Part shown: piece after piece, positions 1-8,413 of the stretch
Position numbering within the stretch: the first letter of the stretch is position 1
How the letters are laid out: the number at the start of each line of letters is the position of its first letter
DNA from: Kribbella solani
GTDB lineage: Bacteria; Actinomycetota; Actinomycetes; Propionibacteriales; Kribbellaceae
Length of the DNA: 64,000 bases
Direction: 5' to 3'
Assembly (NCBI RefSeq): GCF_014205295.1
Contig: NZ_JACHNF010000001.1
Span: forward strand, 3,224,001-3,288,000
Program-made: the position numbers and the translations under genes
Notes under the pieces: model-generated
The model's input: only the letters and a program-made list of their open reading frames with translations
Database searches by the model: none
What the model was told of the DNA's origin: nothing

Positions 1-35
1 GCGAGTCGCCGCCCGGACGGCCTGCCCCTTACACC

Positions 36-215
36 CCTCAGCCGGAGTGAGCTTGGCGCTCGGGCCGCCTGTCCCCCAACACCCCCAACTCGGAGTGAGC
101 TTGGAGCTCGGGCCGGTGTCCCCCAGCACCCCCGGCTCGGTGTGAGCTTGGAGCTCGGACCGGCTGTCCCCAGCACCCCCGCTCGGAGTGAGTTTGGAGC
201 TCGGGCCGGGTGTTG
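36..215. repeat. Four-copy tandem repeat, period about 47 bp, upstream of rpsT
   Basis: A unit with the core CGGAGTGAGCTTGGAGCTCG begins near 43, 91, 138 and 184, so the spacing is 46 to 48 bp. Copies differ by a few substitutions and are joined by C-rich linkers (CCCCCAGCACCCC type). The GGAGCTC(G) core contains a GAGCTC palindrome. No convincing gene lies here: the reverse-strand reading frame through it only translates the repeats. It may be a degenerate minisatellite in the rpsT promoter region. Confidence 0.8.
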
Positions 216-310
216 GTAATCTGGTCCTTCGCGCGCCCACGGATGGTGCTTTGCCGTGCGCCGCAACACCTTCCGTATTGACCGCATACTCCTGATCGAG
301 GCACTGCTCC

Positions 311-571
311 GTGGCGAACATCAAGTCCCAGATCAAGCGCAACCGCCAGAACGAGGCTGCGCGACTTCGCAACAAGTCGGTGAAGTCGACCCTCAAGACG
401 GCTGTTCGGCGCTTCCACGAGGCCGTCGAAGCCGGCGAGGCCGACAAGGCCCAGGACACCGCCCGTAAGGCCGGCCGCCTGCTCGACAAGGCCGTCAGCA
501 AGGGCGTCATCCACGCCAACCAGGCTGCCAACCGCAAGTCGGCGATCTTCAAGAAGGCCGCCGCGCTCTGA
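311..571 (+). CDS. rpsT: 30S ribosomal protein S20
   Basis: Primary-binding ribosomal protein of the 30S subunit that contacts 16S rRNA. The 86-residue product has the family's typical length and composition: it is very rich in Lys, Arg and Ala, begins [20 protein letters not shown] and continues as long helices. The GTG start at 311 is preceded by GAGG about 10 nt upstream. It is transcribed alone, followed by a strong intrinsic terminator. Its position beside holA and comEC on the other strand is common in actinobacteria. Assignment is secure. Confidence 0.97.
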   Translation: MANIKSQIKRNRQNEAARLRNKSVKSTLKTAVRRFHEAVEAGEADKAQDTARKAGRLLDKAVSKGVIHANQAANRKSAIFKKAAAL

Positions 572-605
572 TCCACCGGGGCTCCCACCCCGTAGGCGAA
601 CTCCA

Positions 606-639
606 CGATCGACCGGCCCCAGGGCTGGTCGATCGTTTT
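606..639 (+). terminator. Intrinsic terminator of rpsT
   Basis: A 14-bp stem with one G-U pair (arms CGATCGACCGGCCC and GGGCTGGTCGATCG, minimal loop) is followed by TTTT at 636-639, 35 bp after the rpsT stop codon. Confidence 0.9.
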
Positions 640-794
640 CGCATGCCCACGCACAACCGTCAACCGTCGCCCCGTAGGTCCCAGCTGAGCACAACAACAT
701 CCGCGAGACAGGCGACACCCGGCTCCCACCAGCCCACCCCTCACCTGTCTGAACGCAAGGCGAGCGGACACGGGCAGGGCGCAGTGTGCAGTCA

Positions 795-1005
795 CCGGTA
801 GCGGTCCAGCGGGCGCGGGCACCGACTGAGGTCAGCGGTCAGCTGACGCGGTCACCGGCCGCGGTTAGCGGGTGCAGCTAGCGACTGGGGTCACCGGATG
901 CGGTTGGCGGATACGGTCACCGGCCGCGCTCAGCAGGTGCGGTTAGCGGCCGCGGTCACCGGCCGCGCTCACCGGCTGCGGTTAGCGGGTGCGGTTAGCG
1001 GCGGC
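795..1005. repeat. Degenerate GGTCACCGGCCGCGG / GGTTAGCGG repeat array
   Basis: The 355 bp between the rpsT terminator and the holA stop hold no gene. From about 795 the sequence is a run of imperfect short units alternating GGTCACCGGCCGCG(G/C) with GGTTAGCGG(G)TGC, and it runs into the last codons and stop of holA (stop at 995-997). The first part, 640-794, shows nothing recognisable. Confidence 0.7.
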
Positions 1006-1978
1006 CGTGGGAGGCGGTTACTTTGAGGAGCATGCGTTCGAGGGCGTACCCGGCGTCGCCGGAGGCACCTTTGACATCGGCATCCGCCTGAGCAACTGCC
1101 TTGATCGCCGCAGCCAACCCACCCGGCGTCCAGCCACGCGACTGCTGCTTCAGTTGCTTGAGCTTCCACGGCGGCACCCCGACCTCACGGGCCAGATCCG
1201 CCTCCCGCATCCCGCTCGGCGCGCTCGAATACTTCGCCAGGCCGCGCAATCCACCAGCCATCGCACTCGTCACCAGCACCGGCGCGACACCACAGTCCAG
1301 CGCCCAGCGCAGTTGCTCCAACGCAGGCTCAGTACGCCCGGCGATCGCCGCGTCCGCGACCGCGAAACTCGTGACCTCCGCCCGGCCGCCGAAGTACTGC
1401 CCGATCAGCGCCGTCGTCACCGCCTGACCGCCCGAATCCGACACGAGCTGGGAACACGCGCCCGCCAGCGCCCGCAGATCGTGCCCGACCGCGTCGACCA
1501 GCGCCGACGCCGCCCCTTCGTCGACTGTCCCGCCGAGCAACCGGATCTCCCCCGCCACGAACTGCGGCAGCTCCCACGTCTTCGGCGCCGTCGCGACGAC
1601 CTCGTTGACCGATGCCTTCCGCAACTTGTCGAGTACGCCCTTGCCCTTCTGTCCGCCGGAGTGCACGAGCACGACGAGTACGTCGTCCGACGACGCGCCC
1701 GCGTACTCGATCAGGTGCGGCGCCATCTCGGCCGGAAGGTTCTCCAGCGCCCGCAGCACCAGTACACGCTCGGTGGCGAACAACGACGGCCCGGTCAGCT
1801 CGGCGAACACCCCAACGTCCAGCGTCGCCGCGTCGACATCCGTCACCTCGACGTCGGAACTCGCCTTCGAAACCGCCGCGATCGCCGACCGAACAGCCCG
1901 ATCCGCCAGAAACGACTCGGCCCCGGTCACCAGCAACACGTCACCAAGCTTCGGCGCAGAACCCCTACGAGCAGCCAC
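995..1978 (-). CDS. holA: DNA polymerase III delta subunit
   Basis: Clamp-loader subunit that opens the beta sliding clamp within the DNA polymerase III holoenzyme. The 327-residue product matches the family length. It opens with LLVTGAESFLADRAVRSAI, the typical N-terminal strand and helix of the AAA-like domain, and has the family's helical C-terminal region (EPALEQLRWALDCGVAPVLV). I chose the GTG at 1978 because the family similarity begins about 11 residues later; the open frame runs much further upstream but that part is low-complexity Pro/Arg sequence. It lies in the com region but is cut off from comEC by a gene on the opposite strand. Confidence 0.92.
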   Translation of the reverse strand: MAARRGSAPKLGDVLLVTGAESFLADRAVRSAIAAVSKASSDVEVTDVDAATLDVGVFAELTGPSLFATERVLVLRALENLPAEMAPHLIEYAGASSDDVLVVLVHSGGQKGKGVLDKLRKASVNEVVATAPKTWELPQFVAGEIRLLGGTVDEGAASALVDAVGHDLRALAGACSQLVSDSGGQAVTTALIGQYFGGRAEVTSFAVADAAIAGRTEPALEQLRWALDCGVAPVLVTSAMAGGLRGLAKYSSAPSGMREADLAREVGVPPWKLKQLKQQSRGWTPGGLAAAIKAVAQADADVKGASGDAGYALERMLLKVTASHGRR

Positions 1979-2035
1979 CCACCCAGCATCCCACGCCACC
2001 CCGACATTCCCCGTATCCCCACTCCCCCAGCGCCG

Positions 2036-2090
2036 GAGGGTTGCCCCTTCCGGTGAAGGGTTGCCCCCTGGAGATTTGAGGGGGCAACCC
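2036..2090. promoter_or_regulatory. GGGTTGCCCC repeats with a 12-bp hairpin in the holA divergent region
   Basis: GGGTTGCCCC occurs twice in direct orientation (about 2038 and 2058) and once inverted (2081-2090). The second and third form a perfect 12-bp stem, 2058-2069 with 2079-2090, loop of 9 nt. It lies in the roughly 300-bp region between the divergent starts of holA and the isochorismatase gene, so an operator is as likely as an RNA hairpin. No T-tract follows. Confidence 0.6.
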
Positions 2091-2277
2091 TCCAGACGCG
2101 GGGATACCCCTTCAAACGGAGGGTTCGGCGGCCTGCCGCAGCCGGCTCCGCGTGGTACGCCCGCCGACGTATCCCGGTGTTCGCGGTGATCGCGGTGATC
2201 GCGCGAACGGCGGTTCCGGCCGGCTGGTGGGTGTAAAGGGGGTGCGTGGGGTTGGGTCGGGCAGGGAGGATGGGGGT

Positions 2278-2874
2278 ATGGGTCAGTCTTCTGTTGCGGC
2301 ACCGAATTCGCCGGCCAACCCGACCGCGCCGGTTGACGGGTTGATTGTTGTGGATATGCAGACCGCGTTCGTGTCCGGTGAGGGTGCGGTGCCGGGCGCG
2401 GATCGGTTGCTGGAACGGGTCGGGGAACTGCTGGATCGCGCGCGCGACGCCGGTGCGGTTGTCGTGCATCTTCAGAACGACGGTCCGGCGGGCACTGATG
2501 ACGAACCAGACACGCCTGGGTGGGAGTTGTACCTGCCGGTGAAGTCCGGGCCGCGTGAGCACGTGATCCGGAAGCATCGGGACGACGGCTTTTACGCGAC
2601 GTCGCTCGGCGAGATTCTGATCGCCGCCGGTGTACGGTCGTTGGCGATCTGCGGCGTGATGTCCGAGATGTGCGTACGCGCGACCTCCGAGACCGCGCTC
2701 GACCGCGGGTACCGGGTGGTGCTGCCGCACGACGCGCACGGGACATACGACGTGCCGGCTGTTCCGGGTGTCTCCGAGGTGATTCCGGCGCATGTCGTGT
2801 CCCGGGTTGCCGCCTGGTCTCTCGGCGATCAGCCCGAGAACACCGTACCGACCTCGGCGGTCACTTTCTCGTAG
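2278..2874 (+). CDS. Isochorismatase-family cysteine hydrolase
   Basis: Member of the isochorismatase/nicotinamidase alpha-beta hydrolase family (198 residues, typical length). The catalytic triad is visible: Asp in LIVVDMQTAF, Lys in HVIRKHRDDGF, and Cys in the CGVMSEMCVRAT motif. Substrate cannot be read from sequence; nicotinamide, ureido compounds or other amides are possible. The ATG at 2278 follows AGGGAGG by about 9 nt, so I prefer it over the upstream frame extension. The gene runs against comEC, overlapping it by 14 bp at the 3' end, and interrupts the usual comEA-comEC-holA order, which suggests insertion as a single gene. Confidence 0.88.
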   Translation: MGQSSVAAPNSPANPTAPVDGLIVVDMQTAFVSGEGAVPGADRLLERVGELLDRARDAGAVVVHLQNDGPAGTDDEPDTPGWELYLPVKSGPREHVIRKHRDDGFYATSLGEILIAAGVRSLAICGVMSEMCVRATSETALDRGYRVVLPHDAHGTYDVPAVPGVSEVIPAHVVSRVAAWSLGDQPENTVPTSAVTFS

Positions 2875-5347
2875 GGCTCATGGGCCTCCGTCGGATGAGC
2901 GCGAGGCGGTTGTCCGGGTTGGTGATGGTGAGGGCGCCAGACGTGCTCGTGACAGCGGTGCGAACTGCGTTGTGGGACAGAAGGTTCAGCGTCCTCGGCG
3001 CCGGGTGACCGTAATCGTTGTTGCGGCCTGCGGAGATCACGGCGAGGCGCGGGTTGACGGCGTTGATGAAAGCCGGGTCCTGTTGCGCTGAGCCGTGATG
3101 TGGGACCTTCAAGATGTCGGCTCGTAGATCCGCACCGGAAGCGAGGATGGCGCGCTGGGATTCCGGCTCCAGATCGCCGGTGAGCAGGATGCGGAGACCG
3201 GACAGCTCGACCATCATCGCGATACTTGCGTTGTTCTCTGGTGAACCCTCGTCGCTCGATGTTGCTGACGAAGCACCGTCGGCCGGAAGCGCAGGTACGC
3301 GGGCCGGCCAGAGCGTCGTCCATTGCAGCGCGCCAACCTGCCGCACCTCGTGGAACGCGACCGAGCGTACGTCGACCTTGTGCTGCGCGGCCAGGTTGCG
3401 CACGCGCTCGTACTCGGCGCGCGGTGCAGCGTACGGCGTCACCTCGATCTCGTCGACGCGGCGCCCGTTGAGTACACCGGCAAGTCCGCCGACGTGATCG
3501 GCGTGGAAGTGGCTGAGCACCAGTACGGGGATGTGCTTGACGCCGAGATCGCGTAGGCATTTGTCCATCGCTGCCGGATCTGGACCGGTGTCGACGACAA
3601 CGGCCGTACGGTCGCCGGCGCGGAGTACGAGGCCGTCCCCTTGACCGACGTCACAGACTACGAAGAGCCAGTCATTGGGCGGCCGGCTGAGCGAACCGAC
3701 TGGGCGCAGGATGACGACCGCGAGGACGACAACGGCGACGATCATCGCGATCGGGCGGGCGAGAATTCGGTGCAGACCTAGCACGAGGGCCAGGCAGAGC
3801 ACGGTAAGTACGGTGACGCCGAGCACGGTCGCGGGCCAGTCGCCGGATGCTCCTGGTAGATCAGCGCCTTCGTGAGCGATGAGGATGATCCAGCGCGCGG
3901 GCCAGCCGGCTGCCCATCCGGCTAGGTGGGCAAGGTCGTTGTTGAGGAGAGCTACGCCGGCCGCGACGAAGCCGAGGATCGTGGCCGGGCCGACTGCTGG
4001 TCCAGCCAACAAATTCGCGCCGACCGCGACCAGTGAGACCTGACCGGACAGCCAGGCAACGACCGGCGTACACGCAAGCTGCGCGGCGAGCGGGCAGGAG
4101 ATCGCGTCGGCCAGCCACCCCGGAAGCCACTTCGCCAACGCGTCCCGCCAGATCGGACCGAGCAAGACGATTCCGGCGGTCGCGAGTACGGACAGAGCGA
4201 AACCAGCTGAACGGGCCAGCGAGGTGTCGAGCAGGAGCAACACGATCACGGCGACAGACAGGCTGCGTACGGCGCGGCGCCGCGTACCGCCGTTCGTCAT
4301 CGCCGCCAACGCGATCAGGCCCATCGCGGCTGCACGCAGGACACTGGGTTGCGGTCGCGCTAGTACGACGAACGCCACAACCGTTAGTACGCCAACGATG
4401 GTGAGGCCGCGGGCTCGTACTCCAATCAATCGTGCCAGCGGTAGGAGGAAGGCGAGTAGCAGGGTGAGGTTGGTGCCCGACACCGCGGAGAGATGCGTCA
4501 GGCCGGTTGTCTGGAAGTCGGCGTTGAGGTCGGTGGACACGGCGGATACGTCGCCCATGACCAGGGCTGGGACCAGGCCGCGGACGTCTTCGGGTTGACC
4601 GGAGACAGCTTCCCGGAGGCCGGCGCGGACATGTTCGGCGGCGCGGAGCCACCACGGCGGTTCGTCAATGGGGCGTGGCGGTGAGCGGACGGAGAGCATC
4701 GCGGCAACGTTCGAGCCGGCCTCGACCGGTTCGAGTCGACCGGTCGCCTCGACGTGCTGGCCGTACCTGACGGACTGCCATTTCACGCTGCCGATGACGA
4801 GCACCGGGGTGCGTACGCGAGTTGTGTGAGTGCGGGCGCGAACCTCCTCGATGGTTGCTTTCACCACTACGTACGGCGGGCGGCGAGCGGTTGTGCTTTG
4901 GCGAAGTGACGGGTCTCCTTCGATCTTCAGGCGGGTGGTGACGGTGGTAGAGCTGGCGGCTAGGTCGTGGACGGGGCCGGCGCGAAGGCTCGCGGACTGG
5001 AGCGCGGCGGCGATGGCTAGCGCGGTGATGACAACGAGGGTTCCTGCGGCTGTCCAGGCGGCGGTTGTGCGGCGGTTGGTCCAACGGGGGTGGCGTCGAG
5101 GATGGCGGGTGATTTGGCGGAGGAGGACGGCGAGGGCGGTGGCTAGCGTGAGGGCTGTGGTGGCGGCTAACGCTGCTGTCCGTGGGGGTTTGTCGAGCAG
5201 AAGAACGGCAGCCAGCCAACCGGCGCCGGCCGGAACAAGCAACCGAGCATCCAGCCGCTCCACCGCGGAGGTGTCAGAGGCAGGCGTGTCAGAGGCGGGC
5301 GGGTTAGAGGCGGGCGGGTCAGGGGCGGGTGGGTTAGAGGCGGACAT
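2861..5347 (-). CDS. comEC: ComEC/Rec2 DNA uptake channel
   Basis: Polytopic membrane protein that carries transforming DNA across the membrane. The 828 residues show an N-terminal membrane region, an OB-fold-like segment around 130-210 (the VLVIGSVKWQSVRYGQHVEATG stretch), the Competence domain with many helices starting at GLTHLSAVSGTNLTLLL, and a C-terminal metallo-beta-lactamase domain with HFHADHVGG and VPHHGS motifs. The first 25 residues are an unusual degenerate repeat of (S/D)(N/D)PPAS(D/N). The ATG at 5347 lies inside the 3' end of comEA (14-bp overlap), so translation is probably coupled. Transformation has not been shown in most actinomycetes with this gene; that is family knowledge. 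Confidence 0.93.
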   Translation of the reverse strand: MSASNPPAPDPPASNPPASDTPASDTSAVERLDARLLVPAGAGWLAAVLLLDKPPRTAALAATTALTLATALAVLLRQITRHPRRHPRWTNRRTTAAWTAAGTLVVITALAIAAALQSASLRAGPVHDLAASSTTVTTRLKIEGDPSLRQSTTARRPPYVVVKATIEEVRARTHTTRVRTPVLVIGSVKWQSVRYGQHVEATGRLEPVEAGSNVAAMLSVRSPPRPIDEPPWWLRAAEHVRAGLREAVSGQPEDVRGLVPALVMGDVSAVSTDLNADFQTTGLTHLSAVSGTNLTLLLAFLLPLARLIGVRARGLTIVGVLTVVAFVVLARPQPSVLRAAAMGLIALAAMTNGGTRRRAVRSLSVAVIVLLLLDTSLARSAGFALSVLATAGIVLLGPIWRDALAKWLPGWLADAISCPLAAQLACTPVVAWLSGQVSLVAVGANLLAGPAVGPATILGFVAAGVALLNNDLAHLAGWAAGWPARWIILIAHEGADLPGASGDWPATVLGVTVLTVLCLALVLGLHRILARPIAMIVAVVVLAVVILRPVGSLSRPPNDWLFVVCDVGQGDGLVLRAGDRTAVVVDTGPDPAAMDKCLRDLGVKHIPVLVLSHFHADHVGGLAGVLNGRRVDEIEVTPYAAPRAEYERVRNLAAQHKVDVRSVAFHEVRQVGALQWTTLWPARVPALPADGASSATSSDEGSPENNASIAMMVELSGLRILLTGDLEPESQRAILASGADLRADILKVPHHGSAQQDPAFINAVNPRLAVISAGRNNDYGHPAPRTLNLLSHNAVRTAVTSTSGALTITNPDNRLALIRRRPMSPTRK

Positions 5348-6563
5348 GGGGTTTTAGGGTGGTGAACTTTTTGGGGCCTACGCCGGGGATGTCTTGGAGT
5401 TGGTCGATGGTGGTGAACGGGCCGTTCTGGGTTCGGTAGTCGAGGATTCGCTGGGCCAGGACTGGGCCTACGCCGGGGAGGGCGTCCAGTTGGTCGAGGG
5501 TGGCGGTGTTGAGGTTTATGACTGTGGTGTTTGCGGTGGATGCGGGGGTGGGGACGCCGGGTGCGGTGGTTGGCGGTGTCGGGGGTGGGGGTTGATTGGG
5601 TTGGCCAACGATGATTTGTTCGCCGTCGGTTACCGGGCGGGCGAGGTTGAGGGTGGTCAGGTCTACGGCGGGGAGGGGGCCGCCGGCCAGGGCGAGTACG
5701 TCGGCTACCCGAGAACCGGCGGGGGCGCGGATCAGGCCGGGGTGACGGACCTTTCCGGCTACGTGGACGACGACCTGGGGTTGGGATGTGGTGCCCGGGG
5801 TTGGTTGCTGGGTGGATGGGTTGGCGGGCTGATTGGGCTGCTGTTGGGTCGAGGCGTTCGCGGGTTGGGTCGGGTTGGTTATCTGGGCGGGGTTGGCTGG
5901 CTGGGTCGAGTTGGGCGGTTGGGTGGGGTTCGTCAGTTGGCTGGGGTTGCCTGGTTGGGCGGGGTTTCCTGGTTGAGCTGGGTTGGTGGATTGGGCGGGG
6001 TTACCTGGTTGGGCGACTGGAGTGCCGGCGGCGGCGGTCGTGGGGCGGGTTTCTGGGAGCGGCTCGGGGCGGGCTTGGAGGAAGTTCCACGCGGCCCAGG
6101 CGAGACCCGCCGCGAGGATGGCGGTCAGGACCAGGATGTGGCGCGGCGTCAGACTCCAGCGGGCGTTGCGGAGACGGGTACGCGTGAGTTGGTCGAGCGG
6201 TCGCGTGTCGGGATCCGAGGTGCTCGTAGGTGCGGAGCGGTCGGACGGCGGGTGGACGCCGGGGCGGGTGGGTGCCTGGGTAAAGGTGGGTTGGCCAGGT
6301 AGGCGGGTGTCGGGGGCGTTGAGGTGGTCGGGCGTGGTGGAGGGGTCGGGGTAGGTGGGCGCGGCGGCAGCGTCGTGGTGGTGGGTGGACGCGCTTGAGG
6401 TGTTGGGGTGGGGTGGGGGGTTTGAGGGGTGGGGTGGGGAGGGGGTGTTGGGGGTCCAGCCGCCTTGGATTTGTTCGTCGGGGTGGGGCTGGGGGGCTAG
6501 GCGGGCCAGGGCTTGGGCTCGGGTGGGTGGTTCGGGGGTGGGGGTGCGGCGGAAGGCCTTCAC
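5334..6563 (-). CDS. comEA: ComEA-like helix-hairpin-helix DNA-binding protein
   Basis: DNA receptor for uptake, expected to be membrane-anchored with its C-terminal half outside. In order: a Pro-rich cytoplasmic region, one membrane segment at about 142-161 (ILVLTAILAAGLAWAAW), a long low-complexity linker at about 180-265 made of degenerate NPAQPG/NPTQP units, an SLBB-type domain around 270-325 (VHVAGKVRHPGLIRAPAGSR), and two HhH motifs at the C-terminus (LNTATLDQLDALPGVGPVLA and IDQLQDIPGVGPKKF). At 409 residues it is longer than usual because of the linker. It is the first gene of a two-gene unit with comEC. Confidence 0.92.
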   Translation of the reverse strand: MKAFRRTPTPEPPTRAQALARLAPQPHPDEQIQGGWTPNTPSPPHPSNPPPHPNTSSASTHHHDAAAAPTYPDPSTTPDHLNAPDTRLPGQPTFTQAPTRPGVHPPSDRSAPTSTSDPDTRPLDQLTRTRLRNARWSLTPRHILVLTAILAAGLAWAAWNFLQARPEPLPETRPTTAAAGTPVAQPGNPAQSTNPAQPGNPAQPGNPSQLTNPTQPPNSTQPANPAQITNPTQPANASTQQQPNQPANPSTQQPTPGTTSQPQVVVHVAGKVRHPGLIRAPAGSRVADVLALAGGPLPAVDLTTLNLARPVTDGEQIIVGQPNQPPPPTPPTTAPGVPTPASTANTTVINLNTATLDQLDALPGVGPVLAQRILDYRTQNGPFTTIDQLQDIPGVGPKKFTTLKPHVRL

Positions 6564-6712
6564 GACAGAGAAAGTACGAGCCTGTGGAGGAGGTTTGACT
6601 CGTAAGTTGTCGGCTGTGGAAAACCTCGCGGACCGCAGGAGGCCGGGCGGGCGCGCGCAGGCGAGTGCAGGCGCAGGTGCGGGCCCGGTGGTGCGGGTTG
6701 AGCTGGTGAGGG

Positions 6713-7555
6713 TTAGTGGGGGCTGATTACGACGGCTAGGAGGCCGGGGCCTACGTGGGCGCCTATTACGGCTCCTACTTCGCGGACGGCTATTTCGTCG
6801 GCTTTGGGGAGGCGGGTGGCGAGGTTGTCGGCGAGGGTTTGGGCCTTTTCCAGGTTGGAGAGGTGGTGGACGGCCAGTTGTCCGGGGGTGTCGCCGGCGC
6901 GTTGGACGGTGATGTCGGCGAGGCGGGCGATGGCTCGGCTGGAGGTGCGGACCTTTTCCAGCGGGACGATGCGGCCGCCGTTGATGGTCAGGAGGGGCTT
7001 GACGGCTAAGGCGGTGCCGAAGAGGGCCTGGGCGGCGCCGATGCGGCCGCCTCGGCGGAGGTACTCGAGGGTGTCTACGTAGAAGTACGTCGAGACGGTT
7101 TTCATTCGGGCGCGGGCGGCGGCCTCGACGGTTTCGGCGTCGGCGCCGGCGGCGGCCGCGGCTGCCGCGGCCAGGACCGGGAAGCCAAGGCCCATGCCGA
7201 GCGAGCGGGAGTCGACGACGCGGACCGGGATCGGGGAATCCTTGGCGCCGATCATGGCGGCCTCGAAAGTGCCGGACATGTCGCCGGAGAGGTGGATGGA
7301 GACCACGGCGGTGGCGCCGTTGGCGGCGCAGGTGGCGTACGTGTCGGCGAACGTCTGCGGCGCGGGGCGGCTGGTCGACACCGGGGTGAAGGTCTTGAGT
7401 GCTTCCGCGACCGCGTCGGCCGAGGTGGCGCCGTCGTCGTACGAGGTGCCGCCGATCACGACCTGGAGTGGGACGACGGTCAGGCGGTGCCGGAGTACCT
7501 CGTGCGTGGACAGGCCGGCCGTGGAGTCGGTGACGACGTGCACGCTGCCGGACAT
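6713..7555 (-). CDS. DegV family fatty-acid-binding protein
   Basis: The DegV family (FakB-type) binds fatty acids and presents them to a kinase. The 280 residues match the family: VVTDSTAGL at the N-terminus, the HLSGDMSGTFEAA motif, and the VDSRSLGMGLG segment. The ATG is at 7555. It is followed by comEA 150 bp downstream on the same strand. In actinobacteria degV genes commonly sit near comEA and leuS, which fits this block. Confidence 0.9.
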   Translation of the reverse strand: MSGSVHVVTDSTAGLSTHEVLRHRLTVVPLQVVIGGTSYDDGATSADAVAEALKTFTPVSTSRPAPQTFADTYATCAANGATAVVSIHLSGDMSGTFEAAMIGAKDSPIPVRVVDSRSLGMGLGFPVLAAAAAAAAGADAETVEAAARARMKTVSTYFYVDTLEYLRRGGRIGAAQALFGTALAVKPLLTINGGRIVPLEKVRTSSRAIARLADITVQRAGDTPGQLAVHHLSNLEKAQTLADNLATRLPKADEIAVREVGAVIGAHVGPGLLAVVISPH

Positions 7556-7764
7556 GATGCGAGGTTACCGGACGGTTTAGCGGTCAGTCTGTGCGTCGGA
7601 GCTGCCGCTGCTCGCGAGCTGCCACGACCCGGCGACTGCCGCAGCCCACGCCGCGGACTGCGCGAGGCTGGCGGACCGCAGGTGGCGAAGCAGCGTCGCA
7701 GGAGCGGTTCGTGAAGCGTGCGTGGCCGAGCGGTGCCCGAGCGGGTTGTGGAGCGTGAGGTAGT

Positions 7765-7805
7765 GGCGAGGTGAAGGCCTACCCCTCCGGGGCCTTCACC
7801 TCGCC
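7765..7805. terminator. Perfect 15-bp hairpin, probable terminator
   Basis: Arms GGCGAGGTGAAGGCC (7765-7779) and GGCCTTCACCTCGCC (7791-7805) pair perfectly around an 11-nt loop. There is no T-tract on either side, so it would be an actinobacterial I-shaped terminator. On the minus strand it lies 3' of the structured region at 7975-8082 and 210 bp upstream of degV. Confidence 0.7.
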
Positions 7806-7974
7806 TTGGGTGGTTCGGGCCGGGCTAGCGGCGTCCCCTGTGCGTCGGTAGCCCGGCTGGTTCGGCTGACTCCCCCTGGTTGTCAGCTGACGTAGGTGGG
7901 GCCTCGGCGAGCTACTCCCCGAATCCGGTCCGCTTGGGACCGGCCTGACCGCGAGCTCGTCGAGGTCCCCGGGA

Positions 7975-8082
7975 GGTTCCAGCGGCCGGCCCGCCGGTGG
8001 GTGACCAAACCCACCGGTCCTCGCGCCGGCCGGGTCGTGACACTCGTCCCCTGTGTCGTGTGCCTGACCCGGTGCTGGAACC
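7975..8082. ncRNA. Candidate structured RNA: compact three-way junction
   Basis: Nested inverted repeats form three abutting helices: P1 GGTTCCAGC/GCTGGAACC (7975-7983 with 8074-8082), P2 GGCCGGC/GCCGGCC (7984-7990 with 8025-8031) topped by a perfect 9-bp helix CCGGTGGGT/ACCCACCGG (7994-8002 with 8009-8017), and P3 GGGTC/GACCC (8032-8036 with 8066-8070) with GACAC/GTGTC inside (8039-8043 with 8053-8057). Other hairpins lie at 7820-7856 and 7925-7943. The strand is not settled; reading minus, the perfect hairpin at 7765-7805 would end the transcript. The flanking 8083-8413 shows no gene I trust. I could not match it to tmRNA, RNase P RNA, SRP RNA or a riboswitch class. Confidence 0.45.
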
Positions 8083-8413
8083 CCGCCCCGGAAGCGGTGC
8101 CCTGACGGCGCACGGCGTCCGGTACAGGCAGGACAGATCCGCACTCCGCAGCACTCCGGAGCTCTCGGCAGCCGCTCGGCGCCCCCACCAACCAGCCGCC
8201 GGATGCCCTCCGCGTCGCCTCCCCCGCGCTCGTCGGCAGGTCAGCGATGTGCCATGGCCTCTTCACGGTCCACCGCCCCTTCGCTGCCGGTACCGCCCGG
8301 TGTCGGTCTCTGCTTCGTGGAACCTGCCCTACGGCTGTAATTCTTGGTCCGGCAGCCAGGTCAGGACGAGGCAGAACAACCGGCAGTTACCCGGCAGCTT
8401 CGGGAGATCGGCG

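Noticed and set aside
38..718. Minus-strand frame of 226 residues across the rpsT region
   Set aside because: It translates the 47-bp repeats and the reverse of rpsT; no ribosome-binding site and no domain.
989..2056. Plus-strand frames over holA
   Set aside because: Arg/Pro-rich shadow of the holA gene in GC-rich DNA.
7820..7960. Possible cyclic-di-AMP (ydaO) riboswitch, suggested by a GTCAGCTGAC segment
   Set aside because: The remaining consensus blocks are missing and no suitable gene follows on either strand.
7779..8266. Minus-strand frames of 121 and 127 residues in the degV-regulator gap
   Set aside because: No motif, poor starts, and they run through the strong hairpins; a structured RNA explains the sequence better.
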